A stretch of 64,000 nt of DNA from an uncultured Clostridia bacterium. GTDB taxonomy: Bacteria > Bacillota > Clostridia > Oscillospirales > Acutalibacteraceae. The stretch spans positions 1 through 64,000 of the forward strand of contig CAMCHQ010000001.1 of NCBI GenBank assembly GCA_945874765.1. The letters are read 5' to 3'. The notes under the pieces are model-generated. The model saw only the letters and a program-made list of their open reading frames with translations. It did no database searches and was not told the DNA's origin. Below, piece after piece: positions 18,346-26,388 of this stretch; positions within the stretch are counted from its first letter, which is position 1; every line of letters starts with the position of its first letter. The translations under genes and the position numbers were made by a program.

Positions 18346-19824
18346 TTATTTTGCTTTACGCCAAGTATTCGGTGAAAACAGAACAATTATAGGAAACAGT
18401 TCAAGTCTGCCTGCAAGCATATCAATTATAAGAACTATTTTAGAGCTAACGCTTAAAAATTCAAAATTCTTAGTCGGACCGAGCATTTCAAGACCGGGAC
18501 CGATATTGTTAAAGCAAGCTACAACGCCGGAGAAACATGTTGTAATACTGTACCCTTCAATTGACAAAAGAAGAGTTGAAACCGCCATAATCGAAACATA
18601 AATAATGAGATAAACATTTACGCCACGAATAATCTTATCATCAACAACACGTTTATTCATTCTTACTTTAATGATTGTGTTAGGACGGGTTGAAAGCCTC
18701 AAATCACGGAATATTTGCTTAGTATAAAGAACAATCCTTGAAACCTTAATACCGCCGCCTGTAGAGCCTGCCGAGCAACCTATACACATAGCCAAAAGAA
18801 GAATAATTTTAGAAAAAGTAGGCCATAAATCGAAATCAGCCGTACCGAAACCTGTTGTACTCATACAAGTATTAACTGCAAAAAACGCATCACGAATTGC
18901 GTCGGAAATATGGGGATATGTGCCCATAATGTTAAGTGTAATCAAGACAACAAAGGTTACGTTAATAATTACATATGTTCTGAATTCTTCATCTTTAAAC
19001 GCTTCTTTATACCTTTTAGTCAAAAGGAAATAATAAAGGTTAAAATTGACGCCGAAAAGGAACATAAATACAATGCAAACCCATTCAACAAATTTGCTGT
19101 GATAACCTAAAATGGAGTTATTCAAGACGCTGAAACCGCCTGTGCCGGCTATTGAAAAAGAGGTAACAACACTGTCGAAAAGTCTCAGATTATCCCCTGT
19201 TATTCTGCTTCCGAAAAAGAGAACAACTATTTCGATAACAGTCATAACAGAATAGATAATATAAAGCGACCTTGCACTTTCGGAAATTTTCGGGGTAACC
19301 TTGCCTGCAGTCGGTCCGGGAACCTCGGCTTTCATAACATACATTGAATTACTGTTTGATTTTGGCACAATCGCAATAAGAAAGCAAAGAATACCCATAC
19401 CGCCAATCCAGTGCGTAAAGCTACGCCAAAAAAGAATTGATTTAGGTATTGATTCAATTTCGGTTAATATCGTCGCACCTGTTGTTGTAAAACCTGATGT
19501 CGTTTCAAAAAACGCATTTACAAAATCAGGAATTGCACCGCTGATAATGAACGGAAGTGAGCCGAACAGAGATACAAGTATCCAGCCTATACCGCATATA
19601 ACCAAACCTTCACGTGCATAAATTTTGACCGACGAAGGTTTAAACAGCTTAGAAAGCATACCGAGTGCAAAAAGCAATAAAATCGGAATTATAAATGATG
19701 AATATTTAGCCTCTTCAAAGCCCTGCATATTATAATAAAACGAAACGAACAACGGCAGAAGCATTAAAAGACCTAAAATATTCATAATTTTACCGAGAAC
19801 ATAAAAAACAGACTTATAATTCAT
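18346..19824 (-). CDS. trkH: Trk potassium uptake channel subunit
   Basis: 492 residues, the K+ translocating membrane subunit. Filter-region motifs typical of TrkH are visible: FETTSGFTTTGATIL, HWIGGMGILCF, GTGGFSVLN, CMSTTGFGTAD, GCSAGSTGGGIKVSR and NNIGPGLEMLG. It is the last gene of the ABC-trkA-trkH operon; AAGGAG precedes the ATG, 9 bases after the trkA stop. Together with ktrAB at the window start this makes two K+ uptake systems within 25 kb. Confidence 0.93.
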   Translation of the reverse strand: MNYKSVFYVLGKIMNILGLLMLLPLFVSFYYNMQGFEEAKYSSFIIPILLLFALGMLSKLFKPSSVKIYAREGLVICGIGWILVSLFGSLPFIISGAIPDFVNAFFETTSGFTTTGATILTEIESIPKSILFWRSFTHWIGGMGILCFLIAIVPKSNSNSMYVMKAEVPGPTAGKVTPKISESARSLYIIYSVMTVIEIVVLFFGSRITGDNLRLFDSVVTSFSIAGTGGFSVLNNSILGYHSKFVEWVCIVFMFLFGVNFNLYYFLLTKRYKEAFKDEEFRTYVIINVTFVVLITLNIMGTYPHISDAIRDAFFAVNTCMSTTGFGTADFDLWPTFSKIILLLAMCIGCSAGSTGGGIKVSRIVLYTKQIFRDLRLSTRPNTIIKVRMNKRVVDDKIIRGVNVYLIIYVSIMAVSTLLLSIEGYSITTCFSGVVACFNNIGPGLEMLGPTKNFEFLSVSSKIVLIIDMLAGRLELFPIIVLFSPNTWRKAK

Positions 19825-19833
19825 ACCTGCTCC

Positions 19834-21192
19834 TTACGATAAAATATCGTTCAAACTATAAATTTTTGTATCTTTTGAAACAATGATCACCCTATCGTGT
19901 TCCTTGATAACGTCGGAACCTGTCGGGAATATTGTTTTATTTTTACGCTGAATTGCCGCTATAAGAATATCCTTTTTAATTCTTAGTGATGAAATAGGTT
20001 TATTGAGAAACTTGATATCCTCACCCGCAACAAATTCAATTGCTTCGATTTTGCCGTCAACAAGCTTATAAAGAGTTTTCATATTAGATGAACTTACGCT
20101 TGACCTTGCACGAACGTACTGAGTAATAATATCACTTGTTATTTCAGAGATATTAACGTAAGAATCCATACCCATTTTGGTAAGCATACGGCTTAAATTT
20201 TGGTTATTTATTTTTGTTATATTCTTAGTAACTCCTATGCTTTCGCTATACATAGATACAAGAAAATTAACCTCATCGGTATCCGTTAAAGTTACAACAG
20301 CGTCAACCTTATCAATTCCCTCTTCCGCAAGAAGAGAATAATCGCTTGCATCCCCGTTAATAACAGTCGCCTTAGGACAATGCTCATAAAGCTTGTCGCA
20401 GTTATTTTTATTTTTCTCAATAACGACAACATCTTTACCCGAGGCAGTCAACATATTTGCAAGATAAACGGAAATTCTCGAACCGCCTATAAGAATTACG
20501 CTTTTAACGTTTGTAGATTTTTTGGAAATAAGCTCTTTAACAATTTTACCTAAATCATGATGAGAGCCGGTAATATGCAAAATGTCACCAGGAAGAATAA
20601 TAAAGTTACCGTTTGGAATAAATACGTCGTCACCACGGCAAACGGCACATATGATAAATGAATTAATATATTTATCGGGAATTTCGCTTATTTTCTTATT
20701 TGCAAGCATACTTGATTCAGAAACTTTTAAGCCTGCCATATGTATTCTGCCGTGTGAAAAGGATTCAACGGTGGAAGCCGACGGAAATTGCAAAATTCTG
20801 AAAATTTCAAGTGCTGCGGCAAAATCGGGATTAATCATCATAGAAATACCGAGTTCATCACGCATAAAATTCATTTGTGACGAATATTCAGGATTTCTTA
20901 CACGTGCGATTGTATGCTTAGCGCCCATTTTTCTTGCAATAAGACAGGAGAGTATATTGTTCTCGTCAGAAGGGGTTGTGCAAATAAGAAGGTCGCAATT
21001 TTTCATATCCGCCTCGTCAAGAACGTCATAATGCGTTGCACTGCCGCTGATACCTTGAACGTCAAGCATTTCGACAAGCTTTCCGACCCTGTCCTCATTA
21101 ATATCAATGATTGTAATATCGTGGTTTTCAGCCATCAAAGTTTTGGCAAGCATTACACCAAGCTTTCTTGCACCGATAATAGTAATATTCGT
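19834..21192 (-). CDS. trkA: Trk potassium uptake regulatory subunit, apparent ACG start
   Basis: Tandem RCK protein that gates TrkH: two RCK_N/RCK_C repeats (second begins at VILIGGSRISVYLA). The first ATG (21153) would cut off the first beta strand and phosphate loop. In frame upstream, codons for NITIIGARKLGV complete the Rossmann start, and a perfect AGGAGG (21205-21200) stands 7 bases before an ACG at 21192, exactly where ATG is expected. No ATG, GTG or TTG lies between the upstream ABC gene stop and 21153. An ATT at 21186 is a less well spaced alternative. The loop reads GARKLG, so the second glycine of GxGxxG is arginine. With the ACG start the protein is 452 residues. Confidence 0.88.
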   Translation of the reverse strand, partial: TNITIIGARKLGVMLAKTLMAENHDITIIDINEDRVGKLVEMLDVQGISGSATHYDVLDEADMKNCDLLICTTPSDENNILSCLIARKMGAKHTIARVRNPEYSSQMNFMRDELGISMMINPDFAAALEIFRILQFPSASTVESFSHGRIHMAGLKVSESSMLANKKISEIPDKYINSFIICAVCRGDDVFIPNGNFIILPGDILHITGSHHDLGKIVKELISKKSTNVKSVILIGGSRISVYLANMLTASGKDVVVIEKNKNNCDKLYEHCPKATVINGDASDYSLLAEEGIDKVDAVVTLTDTDEVNFLVSMYSESIGVTKNITKINNQNLSRMLTKMGMDSYVNISEITSDIITQYVRARSSVSSSNMKTLYKLVDGKIEAIEFVAGEDIKFLNKPISSLRIKKDILIAAIQRKNKTIFPTGSDVIKEHDRVIIVSKDTKIYSLNDILS

Positions 21193-21213
21193 CGATTTTC
21201 CTCCTAAAAAACA

Positions 21214-22965
21214 TTAAGCTTTTGGAAATTGCGAGTTATATAAATTATAATAAAAGCCTTTTTGAGCATAAAGTGATGAATGAGTACCCTGCTCAATTAT
21301 GTTACCGTTATTCATAACTAAAATCAAATCGGCATTTTGAATAGTTGAAAGACGATGTGCTACTATAAACGTAGTTCTGTTTTTCATAAGTGTATTAAAC
21401 GCCTTTTGAATTTTAATTTCGGTTCGGGTATCAATTGAAGAGGTAGCTTCATCAAGAATAAGCATAGGCGGCGGGCAAAGCATAAGTCTTGTAATACAAA
21501 GTAACTGCTTTTGACCTTGTGAAAGAGAACCGCCGTCCTCCCCTATTTTCGTATTATAACCGTCAGGCAAACGCTTAATAAATGAATGAGCATGAGCTTT
21601 TTTAGCAGCATCAATAATTTCATCTTCGGTTGCGTCCGACTTGCCTAAGCGAATATTATCTTCAATCGTTCCGCTTTTAAGCCAAGTATCCTGAAGTACC
21701 ATACCAAAGTTTTGCCTAAGTGACTGACGGGTAATATCCTGCGTATTTATTCCGTCGACGGAAATTACTCCTTTATCGGCATCATAAAATCGCATTAAAA
21801 GATTGATTAAAGTAGTTTTGCCGCAACCCGTAGGACCGACAATCGCAACTGTTTTACCTGATTCAACGCTGATATTAACATCCTTTAAAAGTTCCTTATC
21901 GGGGTTATATGAGAAATACAAATCCTTGATTTCAACGTTGCCGTCAACATTTTCAAGGTCTCGTGCATTTGATTTATCAGGAATTTCAGGCGTTTCTTCA
22001 ATAAGTTCAAATACACGTCCGGCACAAGCCATAGCGTTTTGAAGTTCTGTAACTACAGAGCTGATTTCGTTAAACGGCTTCGTGTACTGGTTTGCATATG
22101 ATAAAAAGCAAGAAAGAATACCTACGGTAATATTTCCCTTAACAGCCATAATTGCGCCGAAAAGTGCAACTGCGGCATAAACGATACTGTTTACAAATCT
22201 TGTGGCAGGATTGGTGATTGATGAAAAGAAAGTTGCTTTGAGTGAATATTTAGCAAGGTCATCATTAATCTTGTCAAATCTTTTCTTGTTTTCCTCGTCC
22301 ATTGAATAAGCGTCGGCAACCTTTTGATTGGAAATCATTTCATCAATAAACGCAGTCTGTTCGCCACGTATCTTTGATTGAAGAGAAAACATACTAAAAG
22401 TTTTTTTAGCAATAAATCTTGCAATAAAGAATGAAAGCGGTGTAACAACAACTACTACAATAGTGATGAAAACGTTTACGCTGAGCATAAATGCAAGTGT
22501 ACCGATAATCGTAATTATGCCTGTAAAAAACTGAGTGAATCCCATCAAAAGACCGTCGGAAAGTTGGTCAACATCGGTAATAACTCGGCTGACGATATCG
22601 CCCTTTGAATGAGTATCAATATATGAAAAAGGCAGTATTTCGATTTTTTCAAAAGCCTTTTTTCTCAAATCTCTTGATACATTATATGTGATTTTATTGT
22701 TGCAAACATTCATAAGCCATTGAACGAGAGCTGTTGAAGCAACAATAATCGCAACCTTGATAAGAATTGATTTCATTGTGACAAAATCAACGTTACCTTT
22801 TGTGACAATACAGTCGATTGCCTTGCCTATTAAAAACGGTGCATACAAGGTAAGACCGACGGTAACAGCGGCAAAAATCATTGATAAAATCAAATAATAT
22901 TTATATTTTCCGATATAGGAGAAAACTTTTTTTAATGTGCCTTTGTTTTTCTTTGAATTTGCCAT
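21214..22965 (-). CDS. ABC exporter half-transporter, catalytically complete NBD
   Basis: 583 residues: six-helix exporter membrane domain (about 20-310) fused to an ATPase domain (about 345-575). Walker A is GPTGCGKTT, Q-loop VLQDTW, Walker B LILDEATSSID with the catalytic glutamate, and switch histidine AHRLST. The signature is the variant LSQGQ. The partner gene just upstream has a complete signature but a degenerate Walker B and switch, so the pair fits a heterodimeric multidrug/lipid-type exporter with one weak site. The start overlaps the partner stop by 1 base (TAATG). Substrate unknown. Confidence 0.92.
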   Translation of the reverse strand: MANSKKNKGTLKKVFSYIGKYKYYLILSMIFAAVTVGLTLYAPFLIGKAIDCIVTKGNVDFVTMKSILIKVAIIVASTALVQWLMNVCNNKITYNVSRDLRKKAFEKIEILPFSYIDTHSKGDIVSRVITDVDQLSDGLLMGFTQFFTGIITIIGTLAFMLSVNVFITIVVVVVTPLSFFIARFIAKKTFSMFSLQSKIRGEQTAFIDEMISNQKVADAYSMDEENKKRFDKINDDLAKYSLKATFFSSITNPATRFVNSIVYAAVALFGAIMAVKGNITVGILSCFLSYANQYTKPFNEISSVVTELQNAMACAGRVFELIEETPEIPDKSNARDLENVDGNVEIKDLYFSYNPDKELLKDVNISVESGKTVAIVGPTGCGKTTLINLLMRFYDADKGVISVDGINTQDITRQSLRQNFGMVLQDTWLKSGTIEDNIRLGKSDATEDEIIDAAKKAHAHSFIKRLPDGYNTKIGEDGGSLSQGQKQLLCITRLMLCPPPMLILDEATSSIDTRTEIKIQKAFNTLMKNRTTFIVAHRLSTIQNADLILVMNNGNIIEQGTHSSLYAQKGFYYNLYNSQFPKA

Positions 22966-24677
22966 TACGCTTCCTCCTTTCCGAATTGAGATACATAAAT
23001 TTCTTTATATACCTCGCAGGAATCAAGAAGTTCTTTATGTGTGCCGATACCGACGCATTTGCCATCGTCAAGAACAATGATTTTATCAGCGCTCATAACG
23101 GAAGAAGCTCTTTGAGAAACTATAAATACGGTCGGTTTATAATCAAGAGAATAAATTGCGTCTCTCATTCTTGCTTCGGTTGCAAAATCAAGCGCAGATG
23201 AGGAATCATCAAGAACAAGGATTTCAGGTTTTCTGACAAGCGCACGTGCAACTGATAAACGTTGCTTTTGACCGCCTGAAAGATTAGCGCCGCCTTGGGC
23301 AATAAAAAAGTCAAGACCGCCTTTTTCCTCAATTGTATCGTAAACTTGAGCAAGCTTTAACGCCTCAATAATTTCATCATCACTTGCGTTTTTCTTGCCC
23401 CATTTCATATTATCACGAACAGTGCCTTTAAAAAGTACTGCTCTTTGCTGAACAAAGCCGATTTTGTTTCTGAGTTCGTCATCATCAAGCGATTTAACAT
23501 CACAGCCGTTTACATAAACCGTACCTTTACTTGCGTCATAAAAATGAGGGACAAGAGATACAAGGCTGGACTTACCCGAACCTGTACCGCCGATTACACC
23601 GATAACGTCACCTTTATTCGCCTTAAAACTGATATCTATAAGCGACATATCGCCGGCATTGCGGTATTTAAGAGATACATTGTCAAATTCTATATATGAA
23701 TCGGATTTAGCTTTGTTATCGTTGTGTTCAAGGGTGCTCTCCTGTTCAAAAACACTCTTAATTCTGTCGGCAGAAGCGAGAGCCTTAGTAATTGATACAA
23801 GAAGATTTGCAAGTTTGATAAGCTCAACAAGTATTTGGCTCATATAGTTGTAAAGCGCAACAACCTGACCTTGCGTTAAATCCCCCATATTTACCTTAAC
23901 ACCGCCGCTGTAAACAAGTACAACTATTGCGATATTAATAATAACATAGGTAACAGGGTTTAAAAGGGCAGAAATTTTTCCTACACTCTTTTGCATATTC
24001 GATAAAGCACGGTTGCGCCTGTTAAATTCCGCAATTTCGTTTGCCTCATCGGTAAAAGCACGTATAACTCTTGCGCCTTCGTAATTTTCCCTTGTAATAA
24101 GAGTAACGCTGTCGAGATTGGATTGAACTTTTTTATATCCCGGCGTGGTATATGCCATAATCGAGAAAATTACAATTGAAAGTAAAACAATCGCAACAAG
24201 AAAAATAAGGGCACATTTAACGTCAATAAAAAATGCCATTACCATTGCGCCGAAAACAATAAATGGTGAACGCAAAAACAGACGTAAAACAAGATTAACA
24301 CCGTTTTGGATAGTGTTGGTATCGTTTGTCATACGAGTGATAAGAGAGGACGTGCCGAGATTATCAAGTTCGTTAAACGATAAGGTTTGAATTTTTTGAT
24401 AAAGAGCAGAACGAAGTCCCCTGCCAAAACCCGTGGCAGCCTTTGCGGCAAAATATTGGGCGGTAATTGCGGCGACCATACCGACGATTGCAAGTAAAAC
24501 AAGAATGCCGCACCTTGAAAGAATGTAAGTTTTGTCGCCGTTTGCAATGCCTTTATCAATAATTGCGGCGATAACGAGAGGAACGATAAGCTCAAAGGAC
24601 GCTTCCAAAAGCTTGAAAAGCGGAGCGCAAATCGACTCCTTGACATATCCTTTGAGATAAACTAATAATGATTTCAA
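22965..24677 (-). CDS. ABC exporter half-transporter, degenerate NBD
   Basis: 570 residues with an exporter membrane domain followed by an ATPase domain. Walker A is GGTGSGKSS and the signature is canonical LSGGQ, but Walker B reads LVLDDSSSALD (Asp in place of the catalytic Glu) and the switch reads SQRASS (Gln in place of His). These are the usual changes in the non-consensus half of heterodimeric exporters. It starts at TTG with GGAGA upstream and is the first gene of the ABC-ABC-trkA-trkH operon. Confidence 0.92.
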   Translation of the reverse strand: MKSLLVYLKGYVKESICAPLFKLLEASFELIVPLVIAAIIDKGIANGDKTYILSRCGILVLLAIVGMVAAITAQYFAAKAATGFGRGLRSALYQKIQTLSFNELDNLGTSSLITRMTNDTNTIQNGVNLVLRLFLRSPFIVFGAMVMAFFIDVKCALIFLVAIVLLSIVIFSIMAYTTPGYKKVQSNLDSVTLITRENYEGARVIRAFTDEANEIAEFNRRNRALSNMQKSVGKISALLNPVTYVIINIAIVVLVYSGGVKVNMGDLTQGQVVALYNYMSQILVELIKLANLLVSITKALASADRIKSVFEQESTLEHNDNKAKSDSYIEFDNVSLKYRNAGDMSLIDISFKANKGDVIGVIGGTGSGKSSLVSLVPHFYDASKGTVYVNGCDVKSLDDDELRNKIGFVQQRAVLFKGTVRDNMKWGKKNASDDEIIEALKLAQVYDTIEEKGGLDFFIAQGGANLSGGQKQRLSVARALVRKPEILVLDDSSSALDFATEARMRDAIYSLDYKPTVFIVSQRASSVMSADKIIVLDDGKCVGIGTHKELLDSCEVYKEIYVSQFGKEEA

Positions 24678-24716
24678 ACTAAATCTCCATTCAATTTATA
24701 TATTACTAATTTATAT

Positions 24717-24744
24717 ATTATAATACATCAAAACATAAAGTCAA
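24717..24744 (-). promoter_or_regulatory. Promoter of the ABC-trk operon
   Basis: TTGACT (24744-24739), 16 bases, perfect TATAAT (24722-24717) on the minus strand. Confidence 0.65.
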
Positions 24745-24770
24745 CTAATTATAAAAATTTGTTTATATAC

Positions 24771-24799
24771 TTTACATTGTCTAAACAAAGGTGTATATT
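24771..24799 (+). promoter_or_regulatory. Possible promoter of the Gfo/Idh/MocA gene with flanking inverted repeat
   Basis: TTTACA (24771-24776), 17 bases, TATATT (24794-24799). An inverted repeat TTGTTTA (24759-24765) and TAAACAA (24782-24788) brackets the -35 and could be an operator; no local regulator gene is present to pair it with. Confidence 0.4.
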
Positions 24800-24829
24800 A
24801 AATAAAAAATAACTTAAGAGGTAGTAAAT

Positions 24830-26140
24830 ATGGATAAAAAACCTGTTACAGCCATTATCGTCGGCGCAGGACACAGAGCAATGGTTTACAGTAAGCTTGC
24901 ACTTACCAATCCTGAACTTTTGAAAATTGTCGGCGTGGCTGACCCAAACCCTTTCAGAAGAAAACATTGTATGGAAAAATTCGGTTTTTCAGAGGATATG
25001 TGCTTTGAAAATGCCGACGAACTTGCAAAAAAAGGTAAACTTGCAGATACTATTATCAACGGTACTATGGACGAGCAACATATTGCAACATCGATTCCGC
25101 TTTTAAATTGCGGATATGATATGCTTCTTGAAAAGCCTTTTGCCGTTAATGAAGAGGAAATGAGAGAACTTGTTGACTGCGCAAAGAAAAATAACTCTAA
25201 AGTTATGATTTGCCACGTGCTTAGATATACTCCTTTTTATTATGGAATTAAGAAAAGAATTGTTGACGGTGAAATCGGCGATATAATTAATATTCAAACT
25301 AATGAGCACGTTTCATATCACCACCTTTCAACTTCTTATGTAAGAGGTAAATGGGCAAATTCTGATAAATGCCACACAAGTATGCTCCTTGCAAAATGTT
25401 GCCACGATCTTGATATTATTATGTGGATGATGGCTGATACTAAACCTACTCAAATTTGCTCATTCGGCAGTAAGTTCCAGTTTAAGCCTGAAAACGCACC
25501 AAAAGGCGCAGGCACAATTTGTATGAAAGACTGCCCTCTTGTTGACACTTGCGTTTATTCTACAAAGCGACTTTACATAGACCACCCGGACAGATGGGCT
25601 TTCTACGTTTGGGACGCTCTTGAGGATATTGAAAATCCGACTATTAAGGATAAAACTAAGCTTATGAAAAGTGACAGCCCTTATGCAAGATGTATGTATA
25701 AGTGCGACAATAATGTTGTTGACCACCAAAGCGTGCTTATCAATTTTGCTAGCGGTGCGACTGCTACTCATAATATGGTTGGCGGTTCAAGCGAGCCGAG
25801 AAGAAATATCCATATTATCGGTACAAAGGGTGAAATTTTCGGCAATTTTGAGGAATCGAAGTTCTATGTTTCAAAAATTGACCCGTCACCTGACGCTCAT
25901 AACGGCGAATGTAGAATTGAGGAGGTTGACCTTAATGTAAACGGCGATATGGTTGGTGCTTACGGCGGCCACGGCGGCGGCGACGAAAGACTTGCAGAGG
26001 ATTTTGTAAAATTCATTCAGGGTGAAAAGCCAAGCCTTGCGTGCACCTCGATTTTTGACAGTGTTGCAGGTCACCTTGCCGTTTACCTTGCAGACGAGTC
26101 AAGAGAACACGGCGGACAGCCCCAAAAGGTTGAATATTAA
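24830..26140 (+). CDS. Gfo/Idh/MocA-family oxidoreductase
   Basis: 436 residues. N-terminal Rossmann NAD(P) domain (IIVGAGHRAM, residues about 9-18), the family motif LLEKPFAV near residue 100, and CCHDLDIIMWM, which carries the catalytic His/Asp pair. A cluster of cysteines around residues 230-240 (CMKDCPLVDTC) is found in a subgroup of these enzymes in gut bacteria. They oxidise or reduce sugars, inositols or glycosides; the substrate is not visible. Single-gene unit, AAGAGG before the ATG, strong terminator after it. Confidence 0.88.
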   Translation: MDKKPVTAIIVGAGHRAMVYSKLALTNPELLKIVGVADPNPFRRKHCMEKFGFSEDMCFENADELAKKGKLADTIINGTMDEQHIATSIPLLNCGYDMLLEKPFAVNEEEMRELVDCAKKNNSKVMICHVLRYTPFYYGIKKRIVDGEIGDIINIQTNEHVSYHHLSTSYVRGKWANSDKCHTSMLLAKCCHDLDIIMWMMADTKPTQICSFGSKFQFKPENAPKGAGTICMKDCPLVDTCVYSTKRLYIDHPDRWAFYVWDALEDIENPTIKDKTKLMKSDSPYARCMYKCDNNVVDHQSVLINFASGATATHNMVGGSSEPRRNIHIIGTKGEIFGNFEESKFYVSKIDPSPDAHNGECRIEEVDLNVNGDMVGAYGGHGGGDERLAEDFVKFIQGEKPSLACTSIFDSVAGHLAVYLADESREHGGQPQKVEY

Positions 26141-26160
26141 AAACATATAAAATCCAAAAA

Positions 26161-26190
26161 GAGAAATGACAAGGTCATTTCTCTTTTTTT
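26161..26190 (+). terminator. Terminator after the oxidoreductase gene
   Basis: GAGAAATGAC, 3-base loop, GTCATTTCTC, then seven T; 20 bases after the stop at 26140. Five A on the left side mean it could also work weakly on the minus strand. Confidence 0.85.
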
Positions 26191-26220
26191 ACGTAAAAAT
26201 CAATTTAAAGCAAAAAGAAA

Positions 26221-26243
26221 AAGCAGGAGAAAATCTCCTGCTT
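26221..26243. terminator. Bidirectional terminator after the GH43/peptide operon
   Basis: AAGCAGGAGA, 3-base loop, TCTCCTGCTT with T runs on both strands. On the minus strand it lies 6 bases after the stop of the 41-residue peptide gene. Confidence 0.8.
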
Positions 26244-26249
26244 TTTTAA

Positions 26250-26375
26250 TCAGAAGTCAAAGTCGCCGCCGCCGTCGACGTGGTTATAACCGTCACCGTT
26301 AAGGCTGGAATCAGTCATAATAGATTCAATTGTGAATTTTTCAATTTCATATTCAGGAGTTTCATATTTTTTCAT
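26250..26375 (-). CDS. 41-residue acidic peptide, unknown function
   Basis: A small gene with a perfect AGGAGG (26389-26384) 8 bases before its ATG. The peptide begins MKKYETPEYEIEKF, passes through IESIMTDSS and ends in a Gly/Asp-rich tail VDGGGDFDF. It lies 13 bases after the stop of the 1503-residue secreted protein, and the two are closed by one terminator, so they should share an mRNA; its ribosome site overlaps the end of the larger gene. Short peptides opening MKKYE(x)PE are frequent in gut Firmicutes and Bacteroidetes and remain uncharacterised to my knowledge. No signal peptide and no modification enzyme nearby, so a RiPP role is not supported. Confidence 0.7.
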   Translation of the reverse strand: MKKYETPEYEIEKFTIESIMTDSSLNGDGYNHVDGGGDFDF

Positions 26376-26388
26376 AGTATCGTCCTCC

